Of a stretch of 64,000 nucleotides of DNA, positions 7,848 through 17,398 are shown piece after piece. The position numbers were made by a program, and so were the translations under genes. This DNA comes from CAZOVK01 sp964583165 (GTDB lineage Bacteria > Bacillota > Clostridia > Lachnospirales > WRAX01): positions 24,423 through 88,422 of the forward strand of contig CAZOVK010000003.1 in assembly GCA_964583165.1 (NCBI GenBank). The letters run 5' to 3'. Within the stretch, counting starts at the first letter, position 1, and every line of letters begins with the position of its first letter. The notes under the pieces were generated by a model that saw nothing but the letters and a program-made list of their open reading frames with translations, searched no databases and had not been told where the DNA came from.

Positions 7848-8674
7848 AAAAACGGCTAAAATTTATGGCGCTCGTTCTGCTCGCTTTGGCGGGCGCGAGC
7901 GCCTGTGTGTATCAATTGAGCATGAAATGGCTCAAAATAAACCGACTGACTGTAACGGCGGCCGATTTGCCAGCCGAACTGTCGGGCTTAAAGATTCTAC
8001 ATATCTCGGACATTCACGGGAATGACCCCGAGCGTATAAACCTTGACATCTGGACTGCGATTGACGACATAGACGCTAATTTCGCGTGTATAACGGGGGA
8101 TTCGGTTGTTGCGCTGACCGACGAGTTTCTTCCGCATTTGGAGGGGCTTTCGCGATTGACTGCGCGTATGCCTGTTTATTATGTTTTCGGCAATCACGAC
8201 CACCTGTTTACGGAAGAAATGAAGGTTATGTTAGAGGGCGCGGGGGTTAAGACGCTCTATTTTGAAACGAGTTTTTTCAAATATAATGGCGTGGACGTGC
8301 CCGTTGTGGGTTTGCCTGACGTGATGTTTCGGCGCGTGAGGTATACGTTTTATGAACAGGCGGACAAATTGATAACCGAAACGCCCGGCTACAAGATAAT
8401 TTTGTCGCACGAGCCGCAGGTTTTTCCGAACTTTGCGGAGTATTCGCCGTTTCTAATGTTATCGGGGCATACGCATGGGGGGCAACTACGCTTGCCGTTT
8501 TTGCCGACACTCTACGCGCCCGGTCAAGGGTTCTTGCCTAAGTACGGCGATGGGTTGTATACGGAGGGCGCGAACAATTTGTATGTGTCGCGCGGGATTG
8601 GAACTACCATTTTTCCGATACGGTTCTTTAACAGACCCGAAATCGCGATAATTGAGTTAGTTAAACCAGAGTAG
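7844..8674 (+). CDS. Membrane-anchored metallophosphoesterase (YkuE/YaeI-like)
   Basis: A 276-residue calcineurin-like phosphoesterase. An N-terminal hydrophobic segment (residues 5-22) anchors it; the catalytic domain then faces outward. Metal ligands are all present: DIHG, GDSV, GNHDH, SHEP and GHTHGGQ. YaeI-type members cleave lipid pyrophosphates such as UDP-diacylglucosamine in other bacteria, so a cell-envelope substrate is plausible, but it cannot be named. GTG 7844 overlaps the TGA of the kinase gene (GTGA), with GGGAG 12 bases upstream, so translation is probably coupled. The next gene follows 10 bases later. Confidence 0.88.
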   Translation: MKKRLKFMALVLLALAGASACVYQLSMKWLKINRLTVTAADLPAELSGLKILHISDIHGNDPERINLDIWTAIDDIDANFACITGDSVVALTDEFLPHLEGLSRLTARMPVYYVFGNHDHLFTEEMKVMLEGAGVKTLYFETSFFKYNGVDVPVVGLPDVMFRRVRYTFYEQADKLITETPGYKIILSHEPQVFPNFAEYSPFLMLSGHTHGGQLRLPFLPTLYAPGQGFLPKYGDGLYTEGANNLYVSRGIGTTIFPIRFFNRPEIAIIELVKPE

Positions 8675-8684
8675 GGGGATTTCT

Positions 8685-9326
8685 ATGGAGGAAAACATCC
8701 AAAAGGCTGTCGCGTTTTTGCGCGAACAATTCGACCAAAGCGTATATCTTAACGCGCACGAAGACGAGAAGAAGTATCGGTTTGAGCACACCATGCGTGT
8801 CGCGAATATCGGGCGTGAAATTGCAGAAAATGAGGGCATGGACGTTGAGGGACTAGTGATTGGTTGTATTCTGCATGACGTGAGTTACATAAACGAGATG
8901 AAAACCCGTGAGGATTCAATGAATCACGGGCGCGAGGCCGCCCGAATTGCGCGGCCGTTCCTTGAAGGTCTTGGCTTTGAAGCGGGGCGGGTCAACGAGA
9001 TTTGTTATGGTATCGCGATACATGTAGACGACAAGGCAGACTTTGACGGCGAGCGCACGACTTTAGCGCTCAGTATTGGGGATTGTGACAATATCGACAG
9101 ATTTGATGTGTATAGAATTTACGACACATTGAGATATACAAAGTATGAGAATTTAACACTGGAAGAAGCCACGGACTTCGTTGATACCGTTTTAAGCAAG
9201 CTTAACGAGTTTCTCGACATGGAGCTGGGTACGAAAACAGCGAAAAAGCTGTGGCTAGAAAAGGTACGGTTTCAGATTGAATTCTTCGAGCGTTTAAAGA
9301 GGCAGATTGATAAGAGCGTGATTTAG
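8685..9326 (+). CDS. HD-domain phosphohydrolase
   Basis: A 213-residue soluble protein with an HD fold: first histidine in YRFEHTMRVANIG, the HD pair in GCILHDVSYI, a third histidine in GIAIHVDDKAD, and an aspartate in LSIGDCDNIDRFD. This ligand set is that of metal-dependent phosphohydrolases acting on nucleotides or nucleotide second messengers. The lysine-rich C-terminal 60 residues form predicted helices. ATG 8685 has AGGGGGA upstream. It lies 10 bases after the metallophosphoesterase and 9 before cardiolipin synthase, so the genes are probably cotranscribed. Substrate unknown. Confidence 0.82.
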   Translation: MEENIQKAVAFLREQFDQSVYLNAHEDEKKYRFEHTMRVANIGREIAENEGMDVEGLVIGCILHDVSYINEMKTREDSMNHGREAARIARPFLEGLGFEAGRVNEICYGIAIHVDDKADFDGERTTLALSIGDCDNIDRFDVYRIYDTLRYTKYENLTLEEATDFVDTVLSKLNEFLDMELGTKTAKKLWLEKVRFQIEFFERLKRQIDKSVI

Positions 9327-9335
9327 GGGTGTAAA

Positions 9336-10859
9336 GTGAAGATATTGAGGTTTTTCAGTGGCAGGTTGTTTATCACCGGTATTGTTATCGCTATTCAGCT
9401 CGTTTGGTTTCTGACGTTTTGGTTAAGCTTATCTGATTATTCCGAGATTGTGGGTGTCGCGTTCAGTTTGTTGAGTATGGGCATGATTTTATATATTATT
9501 GTGCGTGATGATAACCCGTCATTTAAGATTGGTTGGATTATCGTCATCATGTCTTTGCCGCTTTTGGGCGGACTTCTGTATTTCTTTTTCGGAAGCAAAC
9601 AGCCGCTACAGAAAATCACACGCAAGGTCAAGGACAGGCGCGAGCATTACCAGCGATTTTTACCGCCGAATCTAGGTGTTATTGAAAATTTGAAAACCGA
9701 GAATCAACGAGCCGCAACCAGCGCTGAATACCTTCAAAACTTCTGTAAGTATCCGATTTGGCAAAACAGCAAGACAAAGTATTACCCCGTGGGTGAGCTG
9801 ATGTATGCGGACATGTTGGTAGAGTTAGAGAAAGCCGAGCGCTTCATATTCATGGAGTATTTCATCATTGAACGCGGTCAGATGTGGGATGGTATTCTTG
9901 ATATTCTAAAACGCAAAGCCGCCGCGGGTGTTGAGGTGCGTCTCATGTATGATGACGTCGGATGCTTAAACCTTTTACCGCGCAAATTCTATCGTAATAT
10001 GGAGCGACTGGGCATTAAATGCCTGCCGTTCAACCGCTTCGTGCCCATGATGTCGGTAGCTATGAATAACCGTGACCACAGAAAAATACTTGTAATTGAC
10101 GGGCGCGTGGCGTTTAACGGCGGAATCAATATCGCTGATGAATACATCAACCACAAGAAAACCCTTGGTCACTGGAAGGACACAGGCGTAATGCTCACCG
10201 GCGACGCTGTGCGTGGCTTCACAGCCATGTTCTTAGAGATGTGGAACGCGTTCTACATTAAGCCCGATTTGGATATTGAGCCATATTTGGTGACTCAATC
10301 GGACAAAAACGCCACGGGTTACGTCCTGCCGTTCGGCGATTCGCCCGTGAACGGCGAGACAATCAGTCAGAACGTCTATATCGACATTCTAAGTCAAGCG
10401 CGGCGTTATGTCTACATCTTCACACCATATCTGATTATTGACTTTGAGATGCAGAATGCTTTGCGGCTTGCGGCGAAACGCGGCGTTGACGTGCGGCTAA
10501 TCACGCCGGGAGTGCCCGATAAAAAGGTCATTTACCGCATGACGCGCTCTTATTATCACGATTTGATTGTGGGTGGCGTTAAGATTTACGAGTACACGCC
10601 GGGGTTTTTACACGCGAAAAGTTACGTCTGCGATGATGAAGTAGCCGTCGTTGGCACAATCAACATGGATTTTCGCAGTCTGTATCTACATTTTGAGTGT
10701 GGTACGTTCATGTACGGAACGGAATCTGTACTTGCAGTCAAGCAAGATTTTATGGAAACGCTCGAGAAATGCCGCAGGGTTGAGTTAAAGCGGCTTAAAC
10801 AACCGCTGATTATGCGCGCCTTTGACGCGATATTACGTGCGTTTGCGCCACTGGCGTGA
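9336..10859 (+). CDS. cls: Cardiolipin synthase (PLD superfamily)
   Basis: A 507-residue membrane phospholipase D-type enzyme that joins two phosphatidylglycerols into cardiolipin. Two N-terminal transmembrane segments (about 9-32 and 42-82, the second region double) precede two PLD domains carrying the HKD motifs HRKILVIDGRVAFNGG (about 248-263) and HAKSYVCDDEVAVVGTIN (about 427-444). Length and layout match bacterial Cls. GTG 9336 follows AGGGGTG. Last gene of the unit beginning around dnaG or sigA; a hairpin terminator follows five bases downstream. Confidence 0.93.
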   Translation: MKILRFFSGRLFITGIVIAIQLVWFLTFWLSLSDYSEIVGVAFSLLSMGMILYIIVRDDNPSFKIGWIIVIMSLPLLGGLLYFFFGSKQPLQKITRKVKDRREHYQRFLPPNLGVIENLKTENQRAATSAEYLQNFCKYPIWQNSKTKYYPVGELMYADMLVELEKAERFIFMEYFIIERGQMWDGILDILKRKAAAGVEVRLMYDDVGCLNLLPRKFYRNMERLGIKCLPFNRFVPMMSVAMNNRDHRKILVIDGRVAFNGGINIADEYINHKKTLGHWKDTGVMLTGDAVRGFTAMFLEMWNAFYIKPDLDIEPYLVTQSDKNATGYVLPFGDSPVNGETISQNVYIDILSQARRYVYIFTPYLIIDFEMQNALRLAAKRGVDVRLITPGVPDKKVIYRMTRSYYHDLIVGGVKIYEYTPGFLHAKSYVCDDEVAVVGTINMDFRSLYLHFECGTFMYGTESVLAVKQDFMETLEKCRRVELKRLKQPLIMRAFDAILRAFAPLA

Positions 10860-10863
10860 CAGC

Positions 10864-10896
10864 AAAATGGCCGTTCTTATTCGGGGCGGTCGTTTT
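10864..10896 (+). terminator. Terminator after cls
   Basis: Ten-base arms (10864-10873 and 10887-10896, two G-U pairs) around a 13-base loop, ending in TTTT and a T-rich tail. Ends the cls transcription unit. Confidence 0.65.
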
Positions 10897-10969
10897 CGTT
10901 GTTTGCGCTGACGGTTATGAAAACATGCGAAAAGGCAAAGAAAAATCTGATTATACATGAGGGGATAAT

Positions 10970-11470
10970 TTGAGAATAGAGACAGAACGTCTGGAATTGG
11001 TAATGCTTTTGCCGAACCAGTTAAAGCTTTGGATTACGGATTTGGCGGCGCTGGAGAACGAGTTGAACATGGTGTATATGGGCGAGCCGCTTAATGGGTT
11101 TTTTCTTGATATTGTGAAAAACCAAGTCGGAATCACAGAGAATGACAGCCAAAACTATATGTGGCACAGTTTTTTGCTGATTATACGAAAAGAGGACAGG
11201 GTGGCCGTGGGTTCGGCTGATTTCAAGAATGTGCCTAATGATAACGGTGAAGTTGAGATAGGTTACGGGTTGGGCAAGGCGTTTGAGCATAACGGTTACA
11301 TGACAGAAACCGTTAAGTATATGTGTGAATGGGCGTTTAAGCAAGATTGCGTCCGCGCGGTGATTGCTGAAACGGATATAGACGGTATAGGTTCGCAAAG
11401 GGTTCTTGAGCGAAACGGGTTTAGGTTATACAAAGAAGCAGAAACGCTCTGGTGGCGGTTAGACAAATAG
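10970..11470 (+). CDS. GNAT family N-acetyltransferase (RimJ/RimL-type)
   Basis: A 166-residue acetyl-CoA-dependent acetyltransferase. The N-terminus MRIETERLELV is typical of the RimJ/PF13302 branch; the acetyl-CoA loop is GYGLGKAFEHNGYMTE near 103-118, and the C-terminal GSQRVLERNGFRL is the usual last motif. Substrates in this branch range from ribosomal protein N-termini to small amines; none can be assigned. TTG 10970 is preceded by GAGGGG five bases away; no ATG fits. It stands alone between two terminators. Confidence 0.85.
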   Translation: MRIETERLELVMLLPNQLKLWITDLAALENELNMVYMGEPLNGFFLDIVKNQVGITENDSQNYMWHSFLLIIRKEDRVAVGSADFKNVPNDNGEVEIGYGLGKAFEHNGYMTETVKYMCEWAFKQDCVRAVIAETDIDGIGSQRVLERNGFRLYKEAETLWWRLDK

Positions 11471-11473
11471 AAG

Positions 11474-11495
11474 AAGGCGGGGAAACCCGCCTTTT
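11474..11495. terminator. Bidirectional terminator (GNAT / GGDEF sensor)
   Basis: Perfect 8-base stem AAGGCGGG/CCCGCCTT with a GAAA loop, followed by TTTT rightward and by a T-rich tract leftward. It sits between the convergent GNAT and sensor genes and can serve both. Confidence 0.85.
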
Positions 11496-11498
11496 CGC

Positions 11499-14400
11499 TT
11501 AACAAACGTATTTGGATATGTCTACACTGTTGACAAGGCACGCATTAAATCCGTCCGGCCAGTCAATCAACGACGCAGTGGTTTTGGCAGGAAAGCCGAA
11601 CTTTGCGAACAGCGATTCTGTCGTGTAGGTGGGGTTATCGGGGCTGAGCCGTGGGAGCGGGCAGTCAGCGCAAGGGCTGTCGGCTTGATTTAGGGCTTCG
11701 TAACACCGCTTGCCTACAAATGACGAGTTTTTGAGCGATTTAATCTGCTGATTTGCGAAGAGCACTTCGTGGCTGACCCTGTCAACGACGAACGCAAAAC
11801 TATCCAAGGTGTTCAAGATGGTCAGCATACTGTGATAATTTGTTTGAGCGGTTTCCAGGGTGCGTTGTTTGATGATGAACGTAGAAATGAGGTTACATAT
11901 CGTTGTGAGGTCGTCCAAATTCTCATCAGTCAGCGCATAGTCGTGCAGGTTGTCGTCAAAGCCGATAAAGCCTTTCAGTTTGTCGCTCTCTTTGACGGCA
12001 AACAGTAGCATATACTTGACATTTGTCTCTTGAAGTACCTCCCATTCTGTCGCGCTTATGTCGTCGGGGCGGCGTAGGACGAAGATGTTGTTGGCGATAA
12101 GCGCATCGTAAACGTCCTTGAAGTCACCTATCTTTATATGTTCGTAGTCGGTCATGAATGTTTCTGTGTGTGGGTCACGCCATACAAATGTATTGACCAA
12201 CGTATCACTGTTTTCACGGTATTCAAAGATATAGCTTGTGGTAAAGCCGAAGTGTTCGGCTATGAGTTTAAGCGACGTTTCAATAGATGCCTTTGGGTTT
12301 GCAGAGCCGTAGAGAAGCTTGAAAATATATTCAAGGCGATTGTCGCGGAAATTCTTTTGCGGGAGGTTGCCCCGTGTATAAATCTCGGTGCGTGTTCCCG
12401 TGTAGCCGGTGAACGCGGAGCCGTCATAGATGGTGAAACCGTCTTTGCCCTTTTGTTTAGTGACATAGAGCGCCGCGTCAGCGTATTTGTATAATGTCGT
12501 GAAGTCGTGAGCGTGGGTGGGGTAGAGCGCAATACCGACACTCGCCGAAACGGAGCAAGTCTGGTCGTCGTGGGCGTATGATAATCTGAAAGCGCGACAA
12601 ATTTCATTGGCTTTTGCGCTCACAATCTCGGGCTGATTAAATCCGCGTAAGAATACGAAGAACTCGTCGCCACCAACGCGCCCGATAATGTCGTTCGCGC
12701 GGAAAATCGGGCGCAAAGCGTCCGCAAGGCGTGTCAAAATGATGTCACCATGTAGATGCCCAAGCTTGTCATTGACGGTTTTGAAGTTGTCTATGTCGAT
12801 AATAAAGAGCGCGTGGAACGTATCTGCCACATGAACATTTAACGCGTCACGGATAAGATTTTCTGTCGTAATCTTATTATAAAGCCCCGTAAGTTGGTCG
12901 CGCTGTGCCTTCTCCAGCAATTCAAGCTCTTTCTGCTTCTGAACGGTTATGGGCATGGCCGAGCTAATCGCCATAATGTCATTGGTTTTGGGGTCTTTAT
13001 AGAACTTATAACGCTGGCAAATCCAAATTATTGAGTTGTCGATATCCCTCATGCAGAATTCATATTCAACCTCTTGCAAGCCCGACATGTAATTACCAAT
13101 GAGGTTGGAGGGCATGTTTTTTTCGATATAGTCGTCATAGTTACTGTCTAGCAGATAGGCATCGGCGACAGCCTCGACAATCGATGAGAATACCGTTCCG
13201 TGTTTTAACGGTATCTTTGAATATAGAGATAGGTCGCCGTTTATCAGTAAGTTCTGGCTTAGGTTGATTTCCGATACTATTGCGTTGCTGCCATAGAGCG
13301 CGTTTTTGTAAACGAGCGCTTCATGGTACATGACCTCAAGTTCTTTGCGGTCGTTGATGTTTTCGATAACACCAATGGCTTTAACGGGCTTTTTGTCTCT
13401 ATCAAAAATGGCAACGCCCGTAATCAAACACCAAATATAAACCCCATCGCCCTTTATTATTCGGATTTCGTCATTAACGCCACTAAAACCATCTCCAATG
13501 GCATCAAACAATTTTAAGAATCTCTCGACATCATCAGGATGTATATAACCGCCATCAATGACGCTTTGAGGTAACCCCGAGGTTATCGGCTTATAGCCAA
13601 ACACCTGTTCATACTTATCTGAAAACGTAATTTCACCTGTTTTTAGCGTTACTTCAAATATTATATTCTCGCTGCGCTCTATCATAAAGCGGTAGCGTTC
13701 CTCGCCAAGCAACAGCTCAGCGTTCACACGCGCTATATCGTCACGTGAACGTCGCAACAGGCTAAAACTGAACAAAAACAATACCACCAATACAAGCACA
13801 ATACCCGTAATAAGTAAGCCCACATAAACCTGAATATTCTCGGCGTTCTTGTCAATGACCTCTTTCGGTGTCAGGATGAACAACATCCAGTCATTGATAC
13901 CGATAGGCATATAATAACCGTAACGTGAATACCCGCCCAAGGTATAGCTAGTTATGCCGCTTCTACCTTCTCTAAAGTCTGATATAAGTGTTTCTTTATC
14001 ATTTCCGCCATCAAACTCCATAAGGTCTAAAGCTTCGGCAAGCGTTCTGCCATCTAACTGAGAATTGGGGTTGCCTGATAAGGCGATAAAATCGAGAGAG
14101 CTGTTTACTATGTGAAGATAACCTTGACCATTAAAGATATTCACGGACAAGAGTTGACCCAGTTTATCGGGGCTAAATGAGCCGCGTGCGGCGGCAACAG
14201 TCTTATCATCTTTAACAACGGGAACAACGATTGATATTATTGGGCTATTTTCAACCGCGCTCGTCATTATGTCAGAAATATAGACACTACCCGGTTCCAT
14301 CTTAGCCACATAGTTGTTGGCTAAGACTACATCATAGCCATCACTCGTAAAACTACGTCCTTCGGGTAGGTCAATTGTGATACGGTTAAAGGGTGTGCCC

Positions 14401-14696
14401 TTTGACATATCTGTAAGAAACTGCCGCGCCTCTGCAGACGAATAATCGTCGAAGCGTTCAAGCATGGTGGCAAGCGACGAGATATAATCCGTATATGAAT
14501 AAATGGAGTTTTTGACAAACCCCGCGTTTTGTTCGGCTATCTCGCGTAATCTGTCAGAACCTTGATATTGCTGATTATTATGTATGTATTCTGAGAACAC
14601 GAATAAAAGAATTATAATCAGCGCCGTTGCAAACAAAAGAAGCATAAGGTTAAAAAGCGAGTAGTGTTTTTGAATAAGCGGGATTACCCTTTTCAT
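11499..14696 (-). CDS. Membrane diguanylate cyclase with Cache, PAS, GGDEF, GAF and PAS domains
   Basis: A 1065-residue sensor. TM1 about 16-38, an extracellular Cache-like domain about 45-285, TM2 about 290-314, a PAS domain about 330-450, a second weaker PAS-like region 460-590, then GGDEF 597-760 with an intact GGDEF motif at 675-679 and I-site RAND at 666-669, so it should make cyclic di-GMP under product inhibition. Unusually the protein continues: a GAF-like domain about 785-945 and a C-terminal PAS-like domain with the cysteines CYEALN and CADCPLP near 998-1013. No EAL domain. ATG 14696 follows AGGGGGA. Likely links an extracellular signal to motility or adhesion. Confidence 0.88.
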   Translation of the reverse strand: MKRVIPLIQKHYSLFNLMLLLFATALIIILLFVFSEYIHNNQQYQGSDRLREIAEQNAGFVKNSIYSYTDYISSLATMLERFDDYSSAEARQFLTDMSKGTPFNRITIDLPEGRSFTSDGYDVVLANNYVAKMEPGSVYISDIMTSAVENSPIISIVVPVVKDDKTVAAARGSFSPDKLGQLLSVNIFNGQGYLHIVNSSLDFIALSGNPNSQLDGRTLAEALDLMEFDGGNDKETLISDFREGRSGITSYTLGGYSRYGYYMPIGINDWMLFILTPKEVIDKNAENIQVYVGLLITGIVLVLVVLFLFSFSLLRRSRDDIARVNAELLLGEERYRFMIERSENIIFEVTLKTGEITFSDKYEQVFGYKPITSGLPQSVIDGGYIHPDDVERFLKLFDAIGDGFSGVNDEIRIIKGDGVYIWCLITGVAIFDRDKKPVKAIGVIENINDRKELEVMYHEALVYKNALYGSNAIVSEINLSQNLLINGDLSLYSKIPLKHGTVFSSIVEAVADAYLLDSNYDDYIEKNMPSNLIGNYMSGLQEVEYEFCMRDIDNSIIWICQRYKFYKDPKTNDIMAISSAMPITVQKQKELELLEKAQRDQLTGLYNKITTENLIRDALNVHVADTFHALFIIDIDNFKTVNDKLGHLHGDIILTRLADALRPIFRANDIIGRVGGDEFFVFLRGFNQPEIVSAKANEICRAFRLSYAHDDQTCSVSASVGIALYPTHAHDFTTLYKYADAALYVTKQKGKDGFTIYDGSAFTGYTGTRTEIYTRGNLPQKNFRDNRLEYIFKLLYGSANPKASIETSLKLIAEHFGFTTSYIFEYRENSDTLVNTFVWRDPHTETFMTDYEHIKIGDFKDVYDALIANNIFVLRRPDDISATEWEVLQETNVKYMLLFAVKESDKLKGFIGFDDNLHDYALTDENLDDLTTICNLISTFIIKQRTLETAQTNYHSMLTILNTLDSFAFVVDRVSHEVLFANQQIKSLKNSSFVGKRCYEALNQADSPCADCPLPRLSPDNPTYTTESLFAKFGFPAKTTASLIDWPDGFNACLVNSVDISKYVC

Positions 14697-14741
14697 GATT
14701 CCCCCTAGCGCATTTTTGATTTTTCACTCGCAGATATTACA

Positions 14742-14770
14742 ATTATGCAATAAACAGTGCCCGTTGTCAA
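14742..14770 (-). promoter_or_regulatory. Promoter of the GGDEF sensor gene
   Basis: Leftward -35 TTGACA (14770-14765) and -10 CATAAT (14747-14742), 17-base spacer, 46 bases before the ATG. It forms a divergent pair with the promoter at 14806-14834. Confidence 0.65.
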
Positions 14771-14805
14771 CCTCATATCGGGTTAATAATTTTATGATTT
14801 TCTTG

Positions 14806-14834
14806 TTGACTTTTTTGTAGAATTATGCTTAAAT
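14806..14834 (+). promoter_or_regulatory. Promoter of the HTH-cupin/pot operon
   Basis: -35 TTGACT (14806-14811), 17-base spacer, -10 TTAAAT (14829-14834) with an extended TG at 14826-14827. It drives the regulator and potABCD; no other promoter or terminator was seen before the end of potD. Confidence 0.65.
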
Positions 14835-14923
14835 AAGTTTGGCTTTTGTTTAGTGACTGTGGATTGAATGTTTGATATTAAGAAACAGCCCAAGGCGCTG
14901 TATACGTGGGAAAAGGCGGATTT

Positions 14924-15463
14924 ATGGATATTGGCGAGAAAATAAAGAGGCTAAGAATACGCAACAATCTGACGCTTGAAGAACTGGGCGACCGCGCCGA
15001 ACTGTCTAAAAGCTTTATTTCGCAGGTTGAACGCGGCCAGGCGTCGCCGTCTATTGCTACGCTGATTGATATTTTAGAATGTCTGGGCACGAATCTGCCG
15101 GACTTCTTTAGTGACGTTGAGAATGAAACAGTCGTGTTCTCACCCAAGGACTTCTTTACGAAAGAAAACGCTGAATCGGGTTATGAAATAAGTTGGATTG
15201 TGCCCAATGCGATAAAGAACACTATGGAACCGATTATACTGAAACTCGAACGCGGCGGTCACTCCGATACATACCCGCCATGTAACGGCGAGGTGTTCGG
15301 TTACATGCTGACGGGCGAGATGTATTTGTATATAGGTGAAACCGAAATGCGCGTCAAAAAGGGCGAGTGTTTCTATTTCAAGGTTAATAACCATTATCAC
15401 TTAGAGAATAAGTCAACGCGTGTGGCGTCACTGCTATGGATTTCGACGCCGCCGAGTTTCTAG
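14924..15463 (+). CDS. HTH (XRE) - cupin transcriptional regulator of polyamine uptake
   Basis: A 179-residue regulator. Residues 1-60 are an XRE helix-turn-helix (MDIGEKIKRLRIRNN, LTLEELGDRAELSKSFISQVERG); residues about 105-175 are a small cupin barrel (GEVFGYMLTGEMYLYIGE ... VKKGECFYF). This layout is that of PuuR-type regulators, which sense polyamines or related small molecules. Its position directly ahead of potABCD suggests it controls that operon and itself; inferred from context. ATG 14924 is preferred over GTG 14906 because it gives the family's normal N-terminus and follows AAGGCGGA, though closely. Confidence 0.88.
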   Translation: MDIGEKIKRLRIRNNLTLEELGDRAELSKSFISQVERGQASPSIATLIDILECLGTNLPDFFSDVENETVVFSPKDFFTKENAESGYEISWIVPNAIKNTMEPIILKLERGGHSDTYPPCNGEVFGYMLTGEMYLYIGETEMRVKKGECFYFKVNNHYHLENKSTRVASLLWISTPPSF

Positions 15464-15484
15464 CTATAAAGGGGGGCGTGTGTA

Positions 15485-16540
15485 TTGGAATCTATAATTG
15501 AACTCGTGGGTCTTACAAAGAGTTATAGCGACACGACGGTTTTAAACAACATAAACCTGACGTTCAAGCGCAATTCGTTCGTGACGTTGTTGGGGCCGTC
15601 AGGCTGTGGTAAGACGACAACCCTAAGGCTCATTGGTGGCTTTGAGGAACCCACGAGCGGCGATATACTCTTTGAGGGTCAAAGCATTCTCAAACTCCCG
15701 CCCTATAAACGCAAGGTTAACACCGTTTTCCAGAAATACGCGTTGTTCCCGCATATGAATGTTGAGGAAAATATCGCGTTCGGTTTGAAGATACAGAAGA
15801 AATCTGCTTCCTATATTAAAGCGAAGGTTGCGGAGATGCTCAAACTCGTGAACCTGTCGGGTTATGAGAAACGCGCCGTGACCAGCCTTTCGGGCGGTCA
15901 GCAACAGCGTATAGCCATAGTCCGCGCGCTTGTGAACGAACCGCAAGTGCTTCTGTTTGACGAGCCATTGGGCGCGCTGGACTTGCAACTACGCAAAGAA
16001 ATGCAGATAGAGCTAAAGAACATGCAGATGTCATTGGGCATTACGTTTGTATACGTAACTCACGACCAAGAAGAAGCCCTTACCATGTCTGACACGATTG
16101 TCGTTATGAATAACGGCATAATCCAACAGATTGGCCGCCCCGAGGACATCTATAACGAGCCCGAGAACGGTTTTGTCGCTCAGTTTATCGGCGAAAGCAA
16201 TATCTTGCCGGGTATAATGCGCGGTGATTACCGCGTGGAGTTTATGGGCGTTGAGTTCCCCTGTGTTGATAAAGGTTTCGCGCCAAACGCCGAAGTAGGT
16301 ATCGTCATACGCCCCGAAGACGTTGTAATTACAACGCCTGAATTGGGCAAACTAAAGGGCATTGTCAGAAACGTGACATTTAAGGGTGTTCACTATGAAA
16401 TGCTCATTGACGCGGCGAACGGAGCGGCCGACACGGGCTTTGTCTGGAAGGTTCAGTCTACGGTCATGTCGCCCAAGGGCGCGTATGTCGGCATAGATGT
16501 TGACGCGAACATGATTCATGTAATGAAGACGAGGGGTTAG
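15485..16540 (+). CDS. potA: Spermidine/putrescine ABC transporter ATPase PotA
   Basis: ATP-binding subunit, 351 residues, energising polyamine import. Seen: Walker A GPSGCGKTTT near 37-46, Q-loop VFQKYALFPHM, signature LSGGQQQR, Walker B VLLFDEP, H-loop VTHDQEEA, and a C-terminal TOBE domain (IGESNILPGIM, IVIRPEDV). The start is TTG 15485 behind GGGGGG. It is the first transporter gene after the regulator and is followed by potB 33 bases later. Confidence 0.95.
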   Translation: MESIIELVGLTKSYSDTTVLNNINLTFKRNSFVTLLGPSGCGKTTTLRLIGGFEEPTSGDILFEGQSILKLPPYKRKVNTVFQKYALFPHMNVEENIAFGLKIQKKSASYIKAKVAEMLKLVNLSGYEKRAVTSLSGGQQQRIAIVRALVNEPQVLLFDEPLGALDLQLRKEMQIELKNMQMSLGITFVYVTHDQEEALTMSDTIVVMNNGIIQQIGRPEDIYNEPENGFVAQFIGESNILPGIMRGDYRVEFMGVEFPCVDKGFAPNAEVGIVIRPEDVVITTPELGKLKGIVRNVTFKGVHYEMLIDAANGAADTGFVWKVQSTVMSPKGAYVGIDVDANMIHVMKTRG

Positions 16541-16573
16541 CCCTAGCTTAATTTCTTTGGGGAGTTGATTTCT

Positions 16574-17398
16574 GTGTCGAGCCGCTCTGTTGCTTACCCC
16601 TATCTGTTCTGGATGGTCATCTTTATAGTTGTACCGCTTCTTTTGATACTCTACTACGCCTTCACCGTGCCCGTTGATGGCGGTGTGGCGTTATCACTGG
16701 ATAATTTCGCGAAACTAGCGAGTAAAAACTACATAACCGTCATCTTTAAGTCATTGGGGATTGCCGCGCTTACGAGCCTATTCTGTTTATTGTTGGGCTA
16801 TCCGGTGTCTTATTTTTTGTCTAAAAGTAAGTTGAAGAACAAGGGGTTTATCGTTTTCCTGTTCATTATCCCGATGTGGATGAACAGCCTTATCAGAACC
16901 TATGCTTGGGTCAGTATTTTAGAGAAGAACGGGCTACTGAATGCGATTTTAGGGTTTCTGCACCTACCCGAAGTCAATATCCTCTATACCGATTCAGCGG
17001 TTATCTTGGGTATGGTCTATAACTTCTTGCCGTTTATGATTCTTCCTATTTATAATGTGTTGACGAATATGGACGCGCATTTGATAGAAGCCGCGCAAGA
17101 TTTAGGCGCCAATGGCGTGACTGTGTTTAGACGCGTGATTTTCCCGCTGTCTTTACCGGGCGTGTTCTCAGGCATAACTATGACATTCATGCCTAGTGTG
17201 ACGGCGTTTCTGATTTCTAACCTGTTGGGCGGCGGTCAGAATGTGTTGATTGGTAACTTAATCGAGCGGCAATTTCTCAACTACGGCGATTGGCACTTAG
17301 GGAGCGCGATTTCTGCCCTGTTGATGGTAGTAATTCTAATGAGCATGGCGGCCGTGAATGTGATGGAACGCAGAAACGCGGGAGGTACGCAGAAATGA
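16574..17398 (+). CDS. potB: Spermidine/putrescine ABC transporter permease PotB
   Basis: Inner-membrane permease of 274 residues with six hydrophobic segments. The EAA loop, EAAQDLGANGVTVFRRVIFP near 173-192, contacts PotA. The start chosen is GTG 16574, nine bases after GGGGAG; an in-frame TTG at 16565 directly abuts the site and is too close. Its last codon overlaps the potC start (ATGA). Confidence 0.93.
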   Translation: MSSRSVAYPYLFWMVIFIVVPLLLILYYAFTVPVDGGVALSLDNFAKLASKNYITVIFKSLGIAALTSLFCLLLGYPVSYFLSKSKLKNKGFIVFLFIIPMWMNSLIRTYAWVSILEKNGLLNAILGFLHLPEVNILYTDSAVILGMVYNFLPFMILPIYNVLTNMDAHLIEAAQDLGANGVTVFRRVIFPLSLPGVFSGITMTFMPSVTAFLISNLLGGGQNVLIGNLIERQFLNYGDWHLGSAISALLMVVILMSMAAVNVMERRNAGGTQK

